A stretch of DNA of 64,000 nt from Paramarasmius palmivorus (Eukaryota > Basidiomycota > Agaricomycetes > Agaricales > Marasmiaceae). The stretch is taken from NCBI GenBank assembly GCA_037176845.1, contig JAYKXP010000075.1:186001-250000 (forward strand). Direction: 5' to 3'. The position numbers and the translations under genes are program-made. Each line of letters opens with the position of its first letter. The first letter of the stretch is position 1. Below, piece by piece: positions 10,626 to 21,923 of the stretch. Under the pieces are notes generated by a model that was given only the letters and a program-made list of their open reading frames with translations, was not told the DNA's origin and did no database searches.

Positions 10626-12850
10626 ATGCTACTTTCCTCCCTTCAGGCCATCAGCGCCTTTGTTCTCAACACCGTACCATTTATCAATCCCATTCCTCAA
10701 GTTGAACTCAACGGTACAATTATCACTGGGGTCTCAAGAGAAGGCGTGGAATTCTTCGGAGGTGGGCATACTATTCTATTCGGCACGTGTCGAAGCTCTC
10801 GTTCTGATTCTATACAGGAGTTCCTTACGCTGAGCCGCCACTTGGAAAGTTGCGGCTCAGTCCAGCAGTTTTAAAAGACAACTGGAATGTGTCCTTCTAC
10901 GACGCAAGCGAGTTTGGGAAGGCCTGTCTACAGCCGGTATGTACGAAACAACTATGCGTCATGCACTCAATCACGACATGATTACCAGGGTATACCGCTA
11001 GAATCCGTCTCTGAAGATTGCCTTTTTGTTAATGTATGGCGCTCCACAAATCAATTGTCCAGCACCCGTTACCTGTTCTCCTCTGGATACACGGTGGTGG
11101 CTTTGTTGCTGGAAGTGGGTCAAGACCTGGGTATGATGGCTCTTCTCTCGTCAGACGAAGCGTCGAAAGGGTGAGCGCTGATATCATTTGCTCTCTCCTG
11201 CTCGCTTATTGATGAATTCTACCCGAAGGGTACGCCGGTCATCGTTCTAACCATCAACTACCGGCTAGGGCCTTTAGGCTTCCCCCAAGGCATCGAAGCT
11301 GGCTCTAAGGGTAATGACATCCTGAACCTAGGCTTGAAGGATCCTCTCGTTGCTTTGCAGTGGGTGAAGAATAACATCAAGCTGTTTGGTGGTGATCCGG
11401 ACAGGGTGCGAATTCCCAGATGTGCTTTGTTGTCGTGCACTCAACTAACAGTGTAGATAACCGTCTTCGGAGAGAGTGCTGGAGCGAGGGCTATCGAGCT
11501 ATACCTATTAAACGGAAGTATTGAAGATTTGGCTAGGGCTGCTGTAAGTACTTCTCTCTAGTTGTCGCCCAGAGTTTCATGAAAAAAGGACAGATATTGG
11601 AATCCAGTGGTAATCTTCCAACATATACAGCTGCAACTAGGGACCATGTATGGCGACAATATATTTCGGCCATAGATTCATGCGCGTCGTCTCTGGAAAC
11701 GGACACAACAATTGATTGCCTTCGGACCAATGCAAGCACAACTGAACTTTTCGAAGCTTTTGGAAAGGGGGGTATATCAGCTACTAGTTTCGACTGGTCA
11801 CCTGTTATTGATGGCGAGGCGGGGATGGTACCAGATTATCCGAGTCAATTGAAGTTAAGGAAGAAGATACCAGTAATCTACGGAAACAATAAGGACGAAG
11901 GTATTTCCTGCGACGGTTTATATTGTCACATTGGCTCATATTTCCTTCGAGGCTCAATGGCCGCGCCACAAGATATCACTGGTCCAGAGATCACTCGACA
12001 AGGGCTTTTCACCGTGTTCGATCCATCTCCAGCTGGAGATGAGGCACTACGAAATGCTATTGACGATCTCATGGTAATATACACGGACGATCCTAGTGTC
12101 GGTTGTCCCTATAATACCGGGAACCAGACATTTGGATTGAATCGGGAGTTTAAGCGCTTCGCTTCGTTATGTGAGTAGACTCGACCCTGGGCTGTCATTG
12201 TCTTCTGAAATGAACTAGAGCCGCTGACATGTTCTTATCCAGTTAGCGACCTGATAGCAAATGCTGAAAGGCGTCTTTTCGCTGAAAAGATGAATGAAGC
12301 GAACCTTCCAATGTACACGTATCTTTTTTCCGATCCAGACGCTGTTAAAGTTGTTCCACCGGAATTTGCGTCGCCTAATGCTGCTCCTGGGTCGCTAGGA
12401 GGTGCGTATGACGTTCTATTTCACATAAAATCTTTACTTAGCCTGGAGAGTGTAGTTCCTCACACATCCGAAATCTTGTATGTGTTCGGTAACCTTGAGG
12501 CCGAGAGTAATGAGATGCCTGGTTCGGCGAAGTGGCTAAGTACCGTTATCATGGACTATTGGATTTCATTTGCGACCGAACTGAATCCAAACGATGGGAA
12601 GGGTCTAGAGCGTACGTCTCGTTTTTGAGACCTCTTGTCATATAAATAACTCGCCTTGACAGGTCCTAAATGGGTTCCGTACATTCCGGCGAAGCCAGTA
12701 AGGTTCTTTCATCTCTACCTCGTGTATCTACTCATTCCGTCACAGGAAATGATGCAGTTACATGGACAAGACACGAGAATGATCCAAGACACATTCAGAG
12801 TCCTTGGAATGGAATATATTAACAAGCACGCCGTCTTATTTAATCGATGA
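10626..12850 (+). CDS. Type-B carboxylesterase/lipase family protein, frame broken near 11044-11066
   Basis: Alpha/beta-hydrolase of the carboxylesterase type-B family, probably secreted (hydrophobic N-terminus from the ATG at 10626). Exon 1 ends 10761, exon 2 is 10818-10936, and further exons run to the stop at 12850. Family landmarks in order: GVPYAEPPLGKLRL, SEDCLFVNVWR, LPVLLWIHGGGF (oxyanion hole), INYRLGPLGF, ALQWVKNNIKLFGGDP, VFGESAGA (nucleophile Ser), YGNNKDEG (acid residue) and VPHTSEILYVFG (catalytic His). Between NVWR and LPVLLW the frame changes: the conserved codons before 11044 and after about 11060 lie in different frames. Either one base is missing, or a 29-nt GT-AG segment (GTATGG to GTCCAG) is spliced as an exceptionally short intron. 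I favour a frameshift because that intron would remove conserved residues. Several other introns are ordinary. Confidence 0.8.
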
Positions 12851-12935
12851 CACCTCTGGCAACAGGACCCATCATAGATATATACAACTTATTTTTTGTC
12901 CAATTTTAGCCCACAACAATCCAATCGACGTTACA

Positions 12936-13762
12936 TCAGGCACCGGTGGCGTAAGTTGTGTTCTCTGTCGGTTTTGCCGAGGTCGAAGTTCCTGGAGAAG
13001 TTTCACCTGCGTGCCAGGACGCCTTTCCAGCGAGACAGAGCCCAATGGCTAAGAATGTATACAACATGACTAACGGTGCTTGTCAGTGAACGTTAGTGAC
13101 GCGCATCGAAGAGACGCACGATGGATCCAAGCCAAGAAGGAGAAGGCCTGAACTGCAACCAATTTCTGGCAACTGGTGAAAGCCACATCGTCACCTATAA
13201 TTGTTGCTATTAGATTCATCGACGTGGAAGAGGTCAAAGAGAAAAGGCTAACCCTGGAATCCGTATCCCTTTAGCGCGTCGCACTGGAATCCACCAGGCG
13301 GAGCAAGCCTGCTAATCAAAGCGGACTCGACGATCCATAGGAGGATGAGGATACCTGAAGGGTAGATGATGAAAACTCATATATCACATAGAGTGCGTAG
13401 ACGCACCAATCACCGGGAGCTCGACGATATTGGACGTCACAATTGCATTCTTGCGAATAGCACCAACCACCAAGCTATAGGCTCGTTAGAGCACGCCAAA
13501 AGGATGGTTAACGTCTCGACATACAACGTGGGGAAAACCAATAGGTTCATAATCCCGACAGCTACCCCAAGGCCTTGGAAATCGAAAACGGTATAATCGC
13601 CATATTGGTTCCCGACGGCAAGGAGATCTGCGTTCAGCGCGAGGATAATCAATCCAAAGAGAGTCGCAAGCCCTGGACTATCCGAGTCAAGAGGCCTGCA
13701 CGGATTCAAAAAAATCATCGCGCACCGAAAGTAACACTTCGAGTGATGGAGATAGGAGACAT
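12936..13762 (-). CDS. Four-helix (MARVEL-like) membrane protein A
   Basis: Small four-helix integral membrane protein of a family repeated through this window. The ATG at 13762 opens a short first exon (MSPISITRSVTF, then intron GTGCGC to CCAG). Helix 1 and its loop read LATLFGLIILALNADLLA and helix 2 follows FDFQGLGVAVGIMNLLVF. Later exons give NIVELPVIG, then ILILLWIVESALISRLAPPG, FQCDALK, TSCQKLVAVQAFSFLAWI and a last helix LVMLYTFLAIGLCLAGKASW with a Ser/Thr-rich tail; the stop is at 12938-12936. The layout (short first exon, ALxADL after helix 1, ILW-E-A in helix 3, Cys-rich loop, helix 4) resembles fungal MARVEL-domain proteins. The function is unknown. It is tail to tail with the esterase gene. 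Confidence 0.72.
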
Positions 13763-14264
13763 GACAGAGGAATGGGGGAAGGAACAGAAATGGTCGGAGT
13801 GAGCTAGTTATGTACCTTTTGCATTTGGCATTGATAGTTCCTTGCAAAACACAGTGCTATGTAATTCATATCGGGACATGGCTGAGTCTCCCATGTCAGC
13901 CGGCTAAGTACATCAGAGCCGTCAAGTACAAGACGACAGTGACAGCTACTCAGTACTCAGGGTTTGATGAAGAGGGTCGTTAAGAAACACTGAGCAAAAC
14001 GCGGAGTGTCATCCGGATACTGCACGGGATATGTATGCGTTAACTACATGCCGGAGACCTTGATCCGGATAGGGATCCCAGCGCTAATACATTATCCTGT
14101 CTTTTTCTTTCAAGTCGTTCTCCGACTCTGGGCGGTCCTGTCGCCAATTGATATTAGATATTAGATAGATATTAGAAATCTGCTGTAGACCAACGTGATC
14201 AGCGCAGGGGTCGTACTACACGTATACAGACAGAGAGTTGCTACATGCTACGGCTAACTACCTA

Positions 14265-15124
14265 TCACTGAGGCTTGTTACAACACGTTCCAAGGATAGC
14301 CACCCCGTCAAACTGATATTCAGTGAGGAGACATGACTGTCTTACCTCGTTGGCACAAAAATCAGGAGTGATTAATGTGTGGATCAGAACGAGAGTGCAA
14401 AATAAGACATGAAATATAGTCTGGGAGCAAATGGAATACGTGTACGTAGAATCCAAATGACAAAAGAAAACTCTTGAATGACTCTCCCTTTATAACAGAA
14501 CACAATTTCTACTAGTAGATCTGCGAATACCACATCCAGTAAGACGTGAATGTACAGTTGACAATATCAAGGATCATCATTCTATCCACTCAGGTCCATA
14601 TTGACACCAGTATAAGGACTTTTGTTGCAAGAACTTGAAAAGTTCAAGTTCCCACTGAGATCATTGCTCAGAGGTCCAGCCTTCGCGATACGAAGAGCAA
14701 TTAAGAGGTCGTCAAGTATCGTAAATCAAAGCGATGAGTGAGACAGTACTTAGAAGATGCAGACAACGTACCGATAACGGGTAACTCTACTTACGATGTT
14801 CGCACTGAACATGGCTTTTCCGCCACTCCGAATTCACGGGGACATCAAAAATCATAGTTAAGTAAAAATTACAGAGCTGACAGGAATACTAAGCTCGAAA
14901 CATCGTTGGCAATGGTAGAAACCCGGGAAGGCCATGAAAACCCCTCCGTCTTCCTGAAAACTCTTAACATCGGCAAAGTCGGTGGCCAGGGCGAGAAGGA
15001 TCACCCCAAACAGGTAAGAACTGTACTCCTGGGAGCATTCAGAGAAAATTGGGAAGCAGAGGAAAGCAGGAAGGGGTCCTTACTGTAGATGGCGGTTCGA
15101 ACAATAAGTATTGTGCGTCGACGT
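14265..15124 (-). pseudogene. Decayed four-helix (MARVEL-like) gene
   Basis: Remnant between two intact relatives on the same strand. Near 15124-15080 the sequence matches the first exon of the 16.6-kb copy, but the start codon is ACG instead of ATG. Around 15030-14900 it reads GVILLALATDFADV and then a frame-shifted version of the helix-2 exon. At about 14815-14770 the MFSANIV segment matches the SANIVELPVIG exon of its neighbours and is followed by a GTACGT donor. The rest is too degraded to join; the lower boundary is a guess. A start loss plus a frame break supports pseudogene status. Confidence 0.5.
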
Positions 15125-15812
15125 GACTAAATGAAAGTTATTAGATACAAAGGAGTGTGTGTAAGTGGTTCTACAAGAGAGCCGCCAGCTTATAATTGAA
15201 TGGATAGCGTGTCACAATGCGAATAGAGCGTGAGTTTGGACTTGAACATTTGAAACTCACGGATCCCATCTATCAACCGATCTTGTGTTCTGCATCGTCC
15301 GTTACGCCACTGTCGAAGTTGATGTACGCCCGGCTCGGAGAATGGAAACACAGCAGGCTGTATATGAAACAATGTGTACGATGTATCATGTTATGGGTAA
15401 GATAGGTAGCTTGTGAGTGAAGCGGTTCAAGTGTGGCGGTGTCTGTCGCAAGGTGACATTCAGATGATGTATTATGCTTTATATAGTATGTATTACCATC
15501 ACCCTTGGTATCAAGGTCTTGACAGTGAGATACCATAGGGTCCTTGACAGCAAAAATATTGAAGGTGCGTTACGTTCATTCACAAAGCGCATATAATCAA
15601 CTAAACTCAGTTCACTCGTGCCAGGTATTGAATGTATAGAGTTTTAAATCGGTGGTGATTATCGTACAGAAGGTTCAGGGAGCATTGCATTGAAACATGC
15701 CTTGCCATCGCACAGTGTTCTAACATATATTGTGACTTGTAGGTATCTTTGCGTACATATCCTCGAATAACCAGGGAATGCTTTCAAGGAACGGAATAAG
15801 GGGTGCGCGGCA

Positions 15813-16616
15813 CTAATACACCGTCCTAGCTTTGTTTTCTGTTCGTCGTTCGGCTCGCCAACTGATTTTCCCAGTGGCACAAAGGCCTATAGTAACGCAT
15901 CCATATATCATCACTAAGGTGCCGCATCAGGTCAGATTGCAATAAAACAAAAAAGTCTAGACGATATTGCTCACATAAAATCCATACAACGAACGACAAC
16001 CCTTGAGCAGCTCTTGCTTTCTGACAGATCGAAATTATGATATCTGGACCAAGAGGCATGAGTCGACAATAGCCACGAACGACGATACACGCACCAAGAT
16101 CCGGATTCTTAGTGTTCAGTTGCTCGGATAGCTTGATTGCATTATCACAGTCTACGGAAAAATCCCCGCTAACACCATTAGTTGTGACACCAGCCTCTGC
16201 GATCCAGAGAATCGTCAAAAAACCTTTGATCAAAGTCAACGGGACCGAAAGGGGTACAGGAAAAGGAATAAGTACCAATAACAGGTAACTCGACGATGTT
16301 TGCGCTGAACGGAGCATCCGGGCGGATCGCGCGAATTACCAAGCTGGAACTATGTCAGAGCGTAACTTCAGCGATCGTTCGAGTACTAACAAAGTCAACA
16401 GAAACACAAGGTTAAACACGCCGTTGGCGATCCCGAGTCCCTGAAAGGCGGTAACCGTAGCCTCTCCGAATTTCTTTTGAATGTTGATGAAGTCGGCCGC
16501 CAGGGCAAGGACAACGATCTCAAATAGAATGGACAGACCTGGTACATCCAAGACATGCATGAAAGACATGGATACGTACCGTAGATGACGACTCGAACAA
16601 CACTATGGGCGGACAT
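15813..16616 (-). CDS. Four-helix (MARVEL-like) membrane protein B
   Basis: Second intact-looking member of the 13-16.6 kb cluster. The ATG at 16616 starts exon 1 (MSAHSVVRVVIYG), the usual opening for this fungal family. The next exon holds helix 1 LSILFEIVVLALAADFIN and helix 2 FQGLGIANGVFNLVFLLTL. A later exon has SANIVELPVIG, then FLTILWIAEAGVTTNG, a Cys-containing loop longer than in the other copies, AAQGLSFVVWIL and a final LCATGKISWR segment that matches MCATGRESWQ of the 58.7-kb copy. The stop is at 15815-15813. The last-helix exon is not clear, so the 3' structure is provisional. Role unknown. Confidence 0.65.
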
Positions 16617-16982
16617 GATAGGATGTTTCAGATGAGCCAATTGTAAAAGGGAATGACGACTACCAGAGTGTGGAGGCTGATTAGAGGAGAGCAAGATTAT
16701 ATAGTGTTCGGGATGGTAAAGGAGGAATCATGCCATTGAAGATCCTCACGCTCCATATCAGTGATATTGAATCAATATCCGTCACCGGGGCGATGAGCTT
16801 GGTGCTCGACAATTCAAAGACGGCACGCTGAAATATATTTATCAGTTGAACATCACAATCAATCGGGAGGGTGAGTAGCCTACTTTGTACTCTATCTCTC
16901 ATCTTTCCGTAAAGGCTTTTTCGCTCACTGATCCATGATGATAATGAACATTCGAGTATCAACGATGGCGGAAGCAAAACTT

Positions 16983-17082
16983 GGTAAGACTGGGACTTGA
17001 ACCCAGGCGGGATATCTCCCATGAGAAGGGAAGCTTCAGAGGAGGCTTGAGTCACACGCCTTAACCGCTCGGCCATCTTACC
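16983..17082 (-). tRNA. tRNA-Leu (CAA), with intron
   Basis: Reading on the minus strand, the acceptor stem is GGTAAGA / TCTTACC, the D arm is TGGCCGAGCGGTTAAGG (A box), and the anticodon loop CTCAAG carries CAA followed by an intron of about 18 nt. The anticodon stem has one mismatch. The long variable arm GGGAGATATCCC is class II, as leucine tRNAs require. The T arm is CTGGG TTCAAGT CCCAG (B box). All arms are present, so I take it as functional. Confidence 0.9.
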
Positions 17083-17397
17083 ATAAATTCCGAGATAGGT
17101 TTAACGCTGTTATGTCACCCATTGCGGGATGTACTGTTGGTCCGTCTTGAAACCCCAAAAATGACAATGCGAATCTCTGTTTTTGAAGATTGCTGGCTAC
17201 TTACTGAGAGTTCCCCGCCCATAATCTCGACGTCTGGCCGTACTCATGCCCGTGAAATAACGGCAAAGCCACGTGGCGGTTGTTCCCAAGGCCTATCACT
17301 GGGTGACGGCATTGTTGTTGCTTTCCTTTGTTCTCCCCGCCGACATTGCACCAACAGCAGTTTCACCAACGACTTCTCCTTTCCTTCCGTTTTCAGC

Positions 17398-19400
17398 ATG
17401 AAGCAGGAAGATACCTTGCAAGATCGCCTTCTACGCGCAGAAAGCCCGGAGGCAGAAGACACTGGCTCCCAAGCCACCGTTGATGTGAGATATGACGTGA
17501 GGGACTCTTTGAAGGAGCCCAACGGAGAAAGGAAGACGATAAAGGAAATTCATGGTATGTCTTGTCTATTCTTTCTCTCGTCCGTGATCTCACTCTTTTG
17601 ATAGCCATGCTCAGTTCTGGCATGATAGATCTCCACGCTGACTACCAACGGAGTTCGTGTCTTTCCCCTCGTTCGATCAAGCACTGCTAATCTTCCGTCT
17701 AGATGATGTTTGGAATGACGATAGGCAAGTTTCGTTAATTGACAGCGTCCTTCGGAACTATTACATTCCTCCAGTGATCTTCGGTACGCTCTCAAACCTC
17801 GCACTGGACAGCTAACTGTATTGCGTCGTGTAGCAACCTCCAAAGATGAAGACAGCAACGTCAGCTGGAAATGTATGGATGGAAAACAACGTATAACATC
17901 AATCAAGCGGTACCCTTGTCTTCTCTTCATGACTGTGCTGTTCGCTCACGCCATGAAGGTTTCTCGAGGGGCAGATTCCACGTTAGTTATGCATTCCATT
18001 TGCACATTATTAACCTTAGTTATGGCATCATGCCCATTTAGATCGAGACCAGTAAGTCACTTTGACCAGACCCCGCGCTTTCTCTGAGCATTAGTGTTTC
18101 AAAAGTATAACGCGCCAGGAACTTTACTTCAGAGACAACAAGACGATTAGGAAAAGGAAGAAACATCTTCCACAACACGTAAAAGACCTCTTTCTGTCGA
18201 AGTGCCTATACTGCGTGGCATACGCGCATTTGGATTTTGTCGAAGAGCAGAATATTTTCAAGGTACGCCTTATCCCTATATAGCCTGTATGTGGGTATCT
18301 ATATACTAAGCATTGTTCTGAAAGCGCGTTCAACTCGGCGTTCCCCTCCGTTTTGCTGAAAACCTCTACGCAAATTTCACTCCGCGCGCAAATTTTGCTC
18401 GCGAGCTCTCCAAAAAGCTTTTCCCTCAGGAGAAAGGCATTGCTGATAAATGCGACATCCCAATCAATACCGGCCGAGGTAAAGGTTTTCAGATACTGGT
18501 ACAGGCGATGTGTGCTTTGTCGAGATGGGAGCTAGGAGAAGAATGTGACGTCCAGGTAGTGAAGGGGCTGTTTTCCACTGCACCGCAGGAGGCGTGGGTG
18601 ACTGAGAAGGTCACGGTTCCTGTCAGTGCGAGCAAGAAAGAGAGAGGCCCCGTGGCAACACAGAGTCTTTTTACCGATGACGAGGATGAGGACGAGGACG
18701 AAGAGATACTGGTACCTGTTTCGATATCTCAGGAGTTCAGGGAGAGGATACATGCCGCTATCGACTCAATTATAGAAATGGCACAGGATCCATTGTACGT
18801 CTTCCTTCTTTTCTTCTGCCATCTCTCCGATATGATGGTACCTCCAGATGCATAGCTGCATTCTCCAAGTACCAGTGGTCACAGACAATATCACCTGTTG
18901 CCGCGATAGGGTGGATTGTCCTCGCATATCATGGTGACCAGGGATTCTCCCGATTGGAGCTCACCAACATGTTTCTACTCATGCGTGCCCATTTACATCG
19001 GACTCACCAAGCAGAGCTTAAGCTCAAACCCTCATCTGGTGAGACACTGTTGAGATTCATCATCGAGGCCATGAAGGACCCATCTGTGACGATTCGGAAG
19101 GCGAGAACGGACGGTTTGCTTGAATGGGCGGAGGGCATAGCGCTGAACGGCGCAGGGAACTTGGTGAGATCCTCTCAAAAATTAGACATAGCGCAGGATA
19201 AGCAGAAAAGAAAGCGCCAAGGCGAGGACGAAGCATCAGGGATAAAGCAAGAGATGAAGAAGATGAGGACCACAAGCTCTCGTCCGTCAAAGAAGTCATC
19301 ATCCAAGAGAGGAGTCGAAATTTCAGATACTCTGGAGGACTTGCGTCACACGGAAAGCTCGTCATTACGATCCAAAAAGCGGAAAGGAAGGAAGAATTAG
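17398..19400 (+). CDS. DUF262 (GmrSD N-terminal type) protein 2, intact
   Basis: Intact fungal DUF262 protein, 524 aa. Exons: 17398-17554, 17605-17652, 17703-17783, 17834-17909, 17959-17981, 18042-18051 (10 nt), 18106-18262, 18325-18794, 18848-19400. Exons 2 to 5 have the same lengths (48, 81, 76, 23 nt) as in the 8-10 kb copy and the tiny sixth exon is also shared, so the two are true paralogues. Landmarks: IDLHADYQRNDVWNDDRQ, LIDSVLRNYYIPPVIF, CMDGKQRITS (DGKQR at 111-115), RFLEGQIPH, IFKRVQLGVPLRFAENL. The DGxQR motif is the conserved core of DUF262 in bacterial GmrSD restriction proteins. The middle has an acidic DDEDEDEDEE run and the C-terminus is Lys/Arg-rich, which suggests nuclear location. 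No GmrD-type HNH domain is seen. Biological role in the fungus unknown. Confidence 0.88.
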
Positions 19401-19485
19401 GTGGCTCAATGGGCTAATGTACTAGCATTGATTCTTCGGGGTGAATGGAAAAGAGATAGTACCCAATTCGATAGAATTGCGTTCT

Positions 19486-20445
19486 TTACGCGGTTTCTAC
19501 AAGACCTTCATGTGTAAACCACACATCTCCCACTTCGAAGAACCTTTCAACGAGGGGATGTCTATGTCGGTAACTATCCTTCGCATCTTTTTCGATGCTC
19601 TGTGCGCTTGACGTTGTTGAGAGAGGTCGAGACAGCGTAATCTTTCGCGGAGACATAGTCATTCTTTGTCTTGAGGGTAAAGCTTGGACACCTATCATGA
19701 TATTGATATCTGAATGTTGTATCCTGCGGATGAGCAGTGTTTAGAACCCCGTACCTGCTGTGGGAACTCGGTTCCCTGAGCAAGCTTCCGAGCTCTCGTG
19801 CAACACTAGGACAACGAATTGAGGATAGGAGCATGAATATATCTGTGCTAGACGAACCTGCGGTAGGAATACGGATTCGCTTTTCCTTTCTCTTGCCGTT
19901 GAGCCTCTGTGATATCTTAACTGGCTCAGGACTTTCCTTCTTAATCTTGGGAATTTGATGTCTTCGCACTCGTAACCGATCAGATACTGGCGTTCTCCTG
20001 AGGCTTGTTAAGCTCGCACTACTAGCAGCAAGAACTGGTTCCGACTTCTGTTTCGCTTCAAAGCTTGGTAACCTTAAGGGAGCACTCTTGGCCTTGTTAC
20101 TTGTGGAATTTGTTTGCGAACGATTGCGAGGACGTAGTCGAGATGAAATTGGGGAGCACATTATCCCTTGCTTTATGGCTGGGGATAAGCACGGAGACGC
20201 CAACTCCCTTTTGACTTTACGCAGCTTGGGGGTTTGTGGCTCCTTCTTTATCTGCATCTTTGTACCGAAATCTTGAAGGATGTCAGCGCCGTATTCAGAA
20301 TTATAGAGATACAGATATACCTCTTGGCAATGTGAGTCGGTCTCACTCCATTGGTCATATTGATTGGGGTCTTTATACTTCCTGAGGTGACGCTTGGGCC
20401 ATCGGATTCGGAGAATAATGCCAAACAGACTTTTGATGCTGACAT
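19486..20445 (-). CDS. Hypothetical protein, basic and Ser-rich
   Basis: I do not recognise this protein. The ATG at 20445 gives MSASKVCLALFSESDGPSV and a short first exon; a 41-nt intron with a CTGAC branch site (donor GTATCT near 20320, acceptor CAAG near 20280) joins it to the long frame. That frame is rich in Lys, Arg, Ser and Pro, with the repeated patches MQIKKEPQTP and IKKESPEPV that resemble sumoylation or phosphorylation contexts. It is probably nuclear and disordered. Toward the 3' end the better coding frame (LVERFFEVGDVWFTHEG, stop at 19486) differs from the long upstream frame, so another short intron lies near 19700-19755. That junction is uncertain. Confidence 0.5.
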
Positions 20446-20823
20446 GTTCGTTCAGGGATCGAGTTGGTCGTTGCACATCTCGACTAATCAGCAAATCTTT
20501 GATTCATTGGCTTGATAAGTGTGATAGTTGAGAGGCAAGACTCGGAGTTGCGTTGCTTGTGGCCGGCGTTGTTGATGGGGTGGAGTCAAGTATGTGAAAC
20601 CAAGTTTGTCAACACGTTGTGACAATCAACACGTGAAGTGTGACTTCGCATGCTGGTCCACAACGAGCAGGAAGTTCCACATGTTATTGCATGCTACGCT
20701 GGTTGCCACTGTCCCTGAGTCAATACTGTTTCGTCATCGCGGAGAGCATCCGGTTCCGAGTCCGTTCAACACCGAACACATTCAATGGATCAAGAACGCG
20801 TAGATGTTCGGCACCGCTGATAA

Positions 20824-20830
20824 TATATAA
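20824..20830 (+). promoter_or_regulatory. TATA box of the SDR gene
   Basis: A clean TATATAA followed by AGGG lies 43 bases before the ATG at 20867, a normal spacing for a short fungal leader. Confidence 0.5.
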
Positions 20831-20866
20831 AGGGCTGGTTGAGAATATATCCGTCCCACGTCGACC

Positions 20867-21894
20867 ATGCCATCACTCCCTAGTATTCGTCTATCTAATT
20901 CCACCATATTCGCCGCGATTTCATCAAAGTCTAAATCCCTACCAGTTGGAGTTTTCGTCGGCGGTACTTCAGGTGTTGGCCAGGGAACAGCTTTTTCCTT
21001 TGCATCTCACACAAAAGGGAACGCTCATATCATCCTCGTTGGACGGAACGAAGCAGCCGCCAACTCCATCCTGAAAAGCTTTCCCAAACCCTCATCTCCT
21101 GATGCGAAACACGAATTCATTCAGTGCGATGTGACTATGATGAAGAATGTCCAGAAAACCACAGATGATATTCTGTCCCGCTATCCAAAAATCAACTATC
21201 TCGTTATGTCGACTGGTTATATTACTTCGAAAGGCCGAGACGGGACACCTGAGGGAATTGACAAGAAAATGGCCGTGCATTATTATTCAAGGTGGAAGTT
21301 CGTATCAGACCTTCTTCCTGGACTCTTGAAGGCCAAGGAAGATGGGGAAGATGCACGAGTGCTCTCGGTCCTAACCGCCGGAAGAGGCGTTGGCATTCAG
21401 TCGTATCTCGATAATGACGACTTGGCCATGCGGAAGAGCTTCTCGCAAGTCGGATTTGCTAGAGCGGGGCCGACATACATGGATTTGATGCTTGAGGTAC
21501 GTGAAAGACTCCAATAGGTGAACCGATATGCTCAATCTCAGTACTAGGAATTGACTAGGAATTCGCAAAGCGGAATCCTTCAATACATTTCGTCCATGCA
21601 CATCCAGGATGGGTGCGCACACCACTTCTGTCTTCGTCCGATAGTTTCCTCGTTCGAGCAAGCTCACCACTCATCTTTGGAATCCTGAGCCCGTGGCTTG
21701 TCTCGAATGAGGAATGTGGCGAGTACATGCTCCATGGCTTGCTATCGACAGCAACAGAATCGACAAGGGCATGGCGAGTCAGTGGATACGGGGAAGATAT
21801 TGGGACGAAGAATTATCATGGAACAGATAACGCTCGAAAAAGGTTGTGGACTCATACGGAAGAGGAACTCAGACGAGCTTTAGAACATGCGTAA
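20867..21894 (+). CDS. SDR-family NAD(P)-binding protein with an atypical active site
   Basis: Short-chain dehydrogenase/reductase fold, 321 aa from exons 20867-21496 and 21559-21894. The N-terminal Rossmann motif is GGTSGVGQGT (about 33-42), then VGRNEAAA and a CDV segment (Asp that contacts adenine). The NNAG-like strand reads LVMSTGYI. The region that should hold the catalytic Tyr-x3-Lys reads TYMDLM, so Tyr is present and Lys is replaced by Met; it is followed by HAHPGWVRTPLL. Fungi have a family of such SDR-like proteins; they may bind cofactor without classical oxidoreductase activity or use different residues. The start is supported by the TATA box and by the first in-frame Met. The substrate cannot be told from sequence. 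Confidence 0.82.
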
Positions 21895-21923
21895 ATTAAT
21901 TATTAGAGCCTATTTTTAATCCA

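Noticed and set aside
16681..17076. 131-codon minus-strand frame starting MAERLRR
   Set aside because: Its start is the tRNA-Leu gene read as protein.
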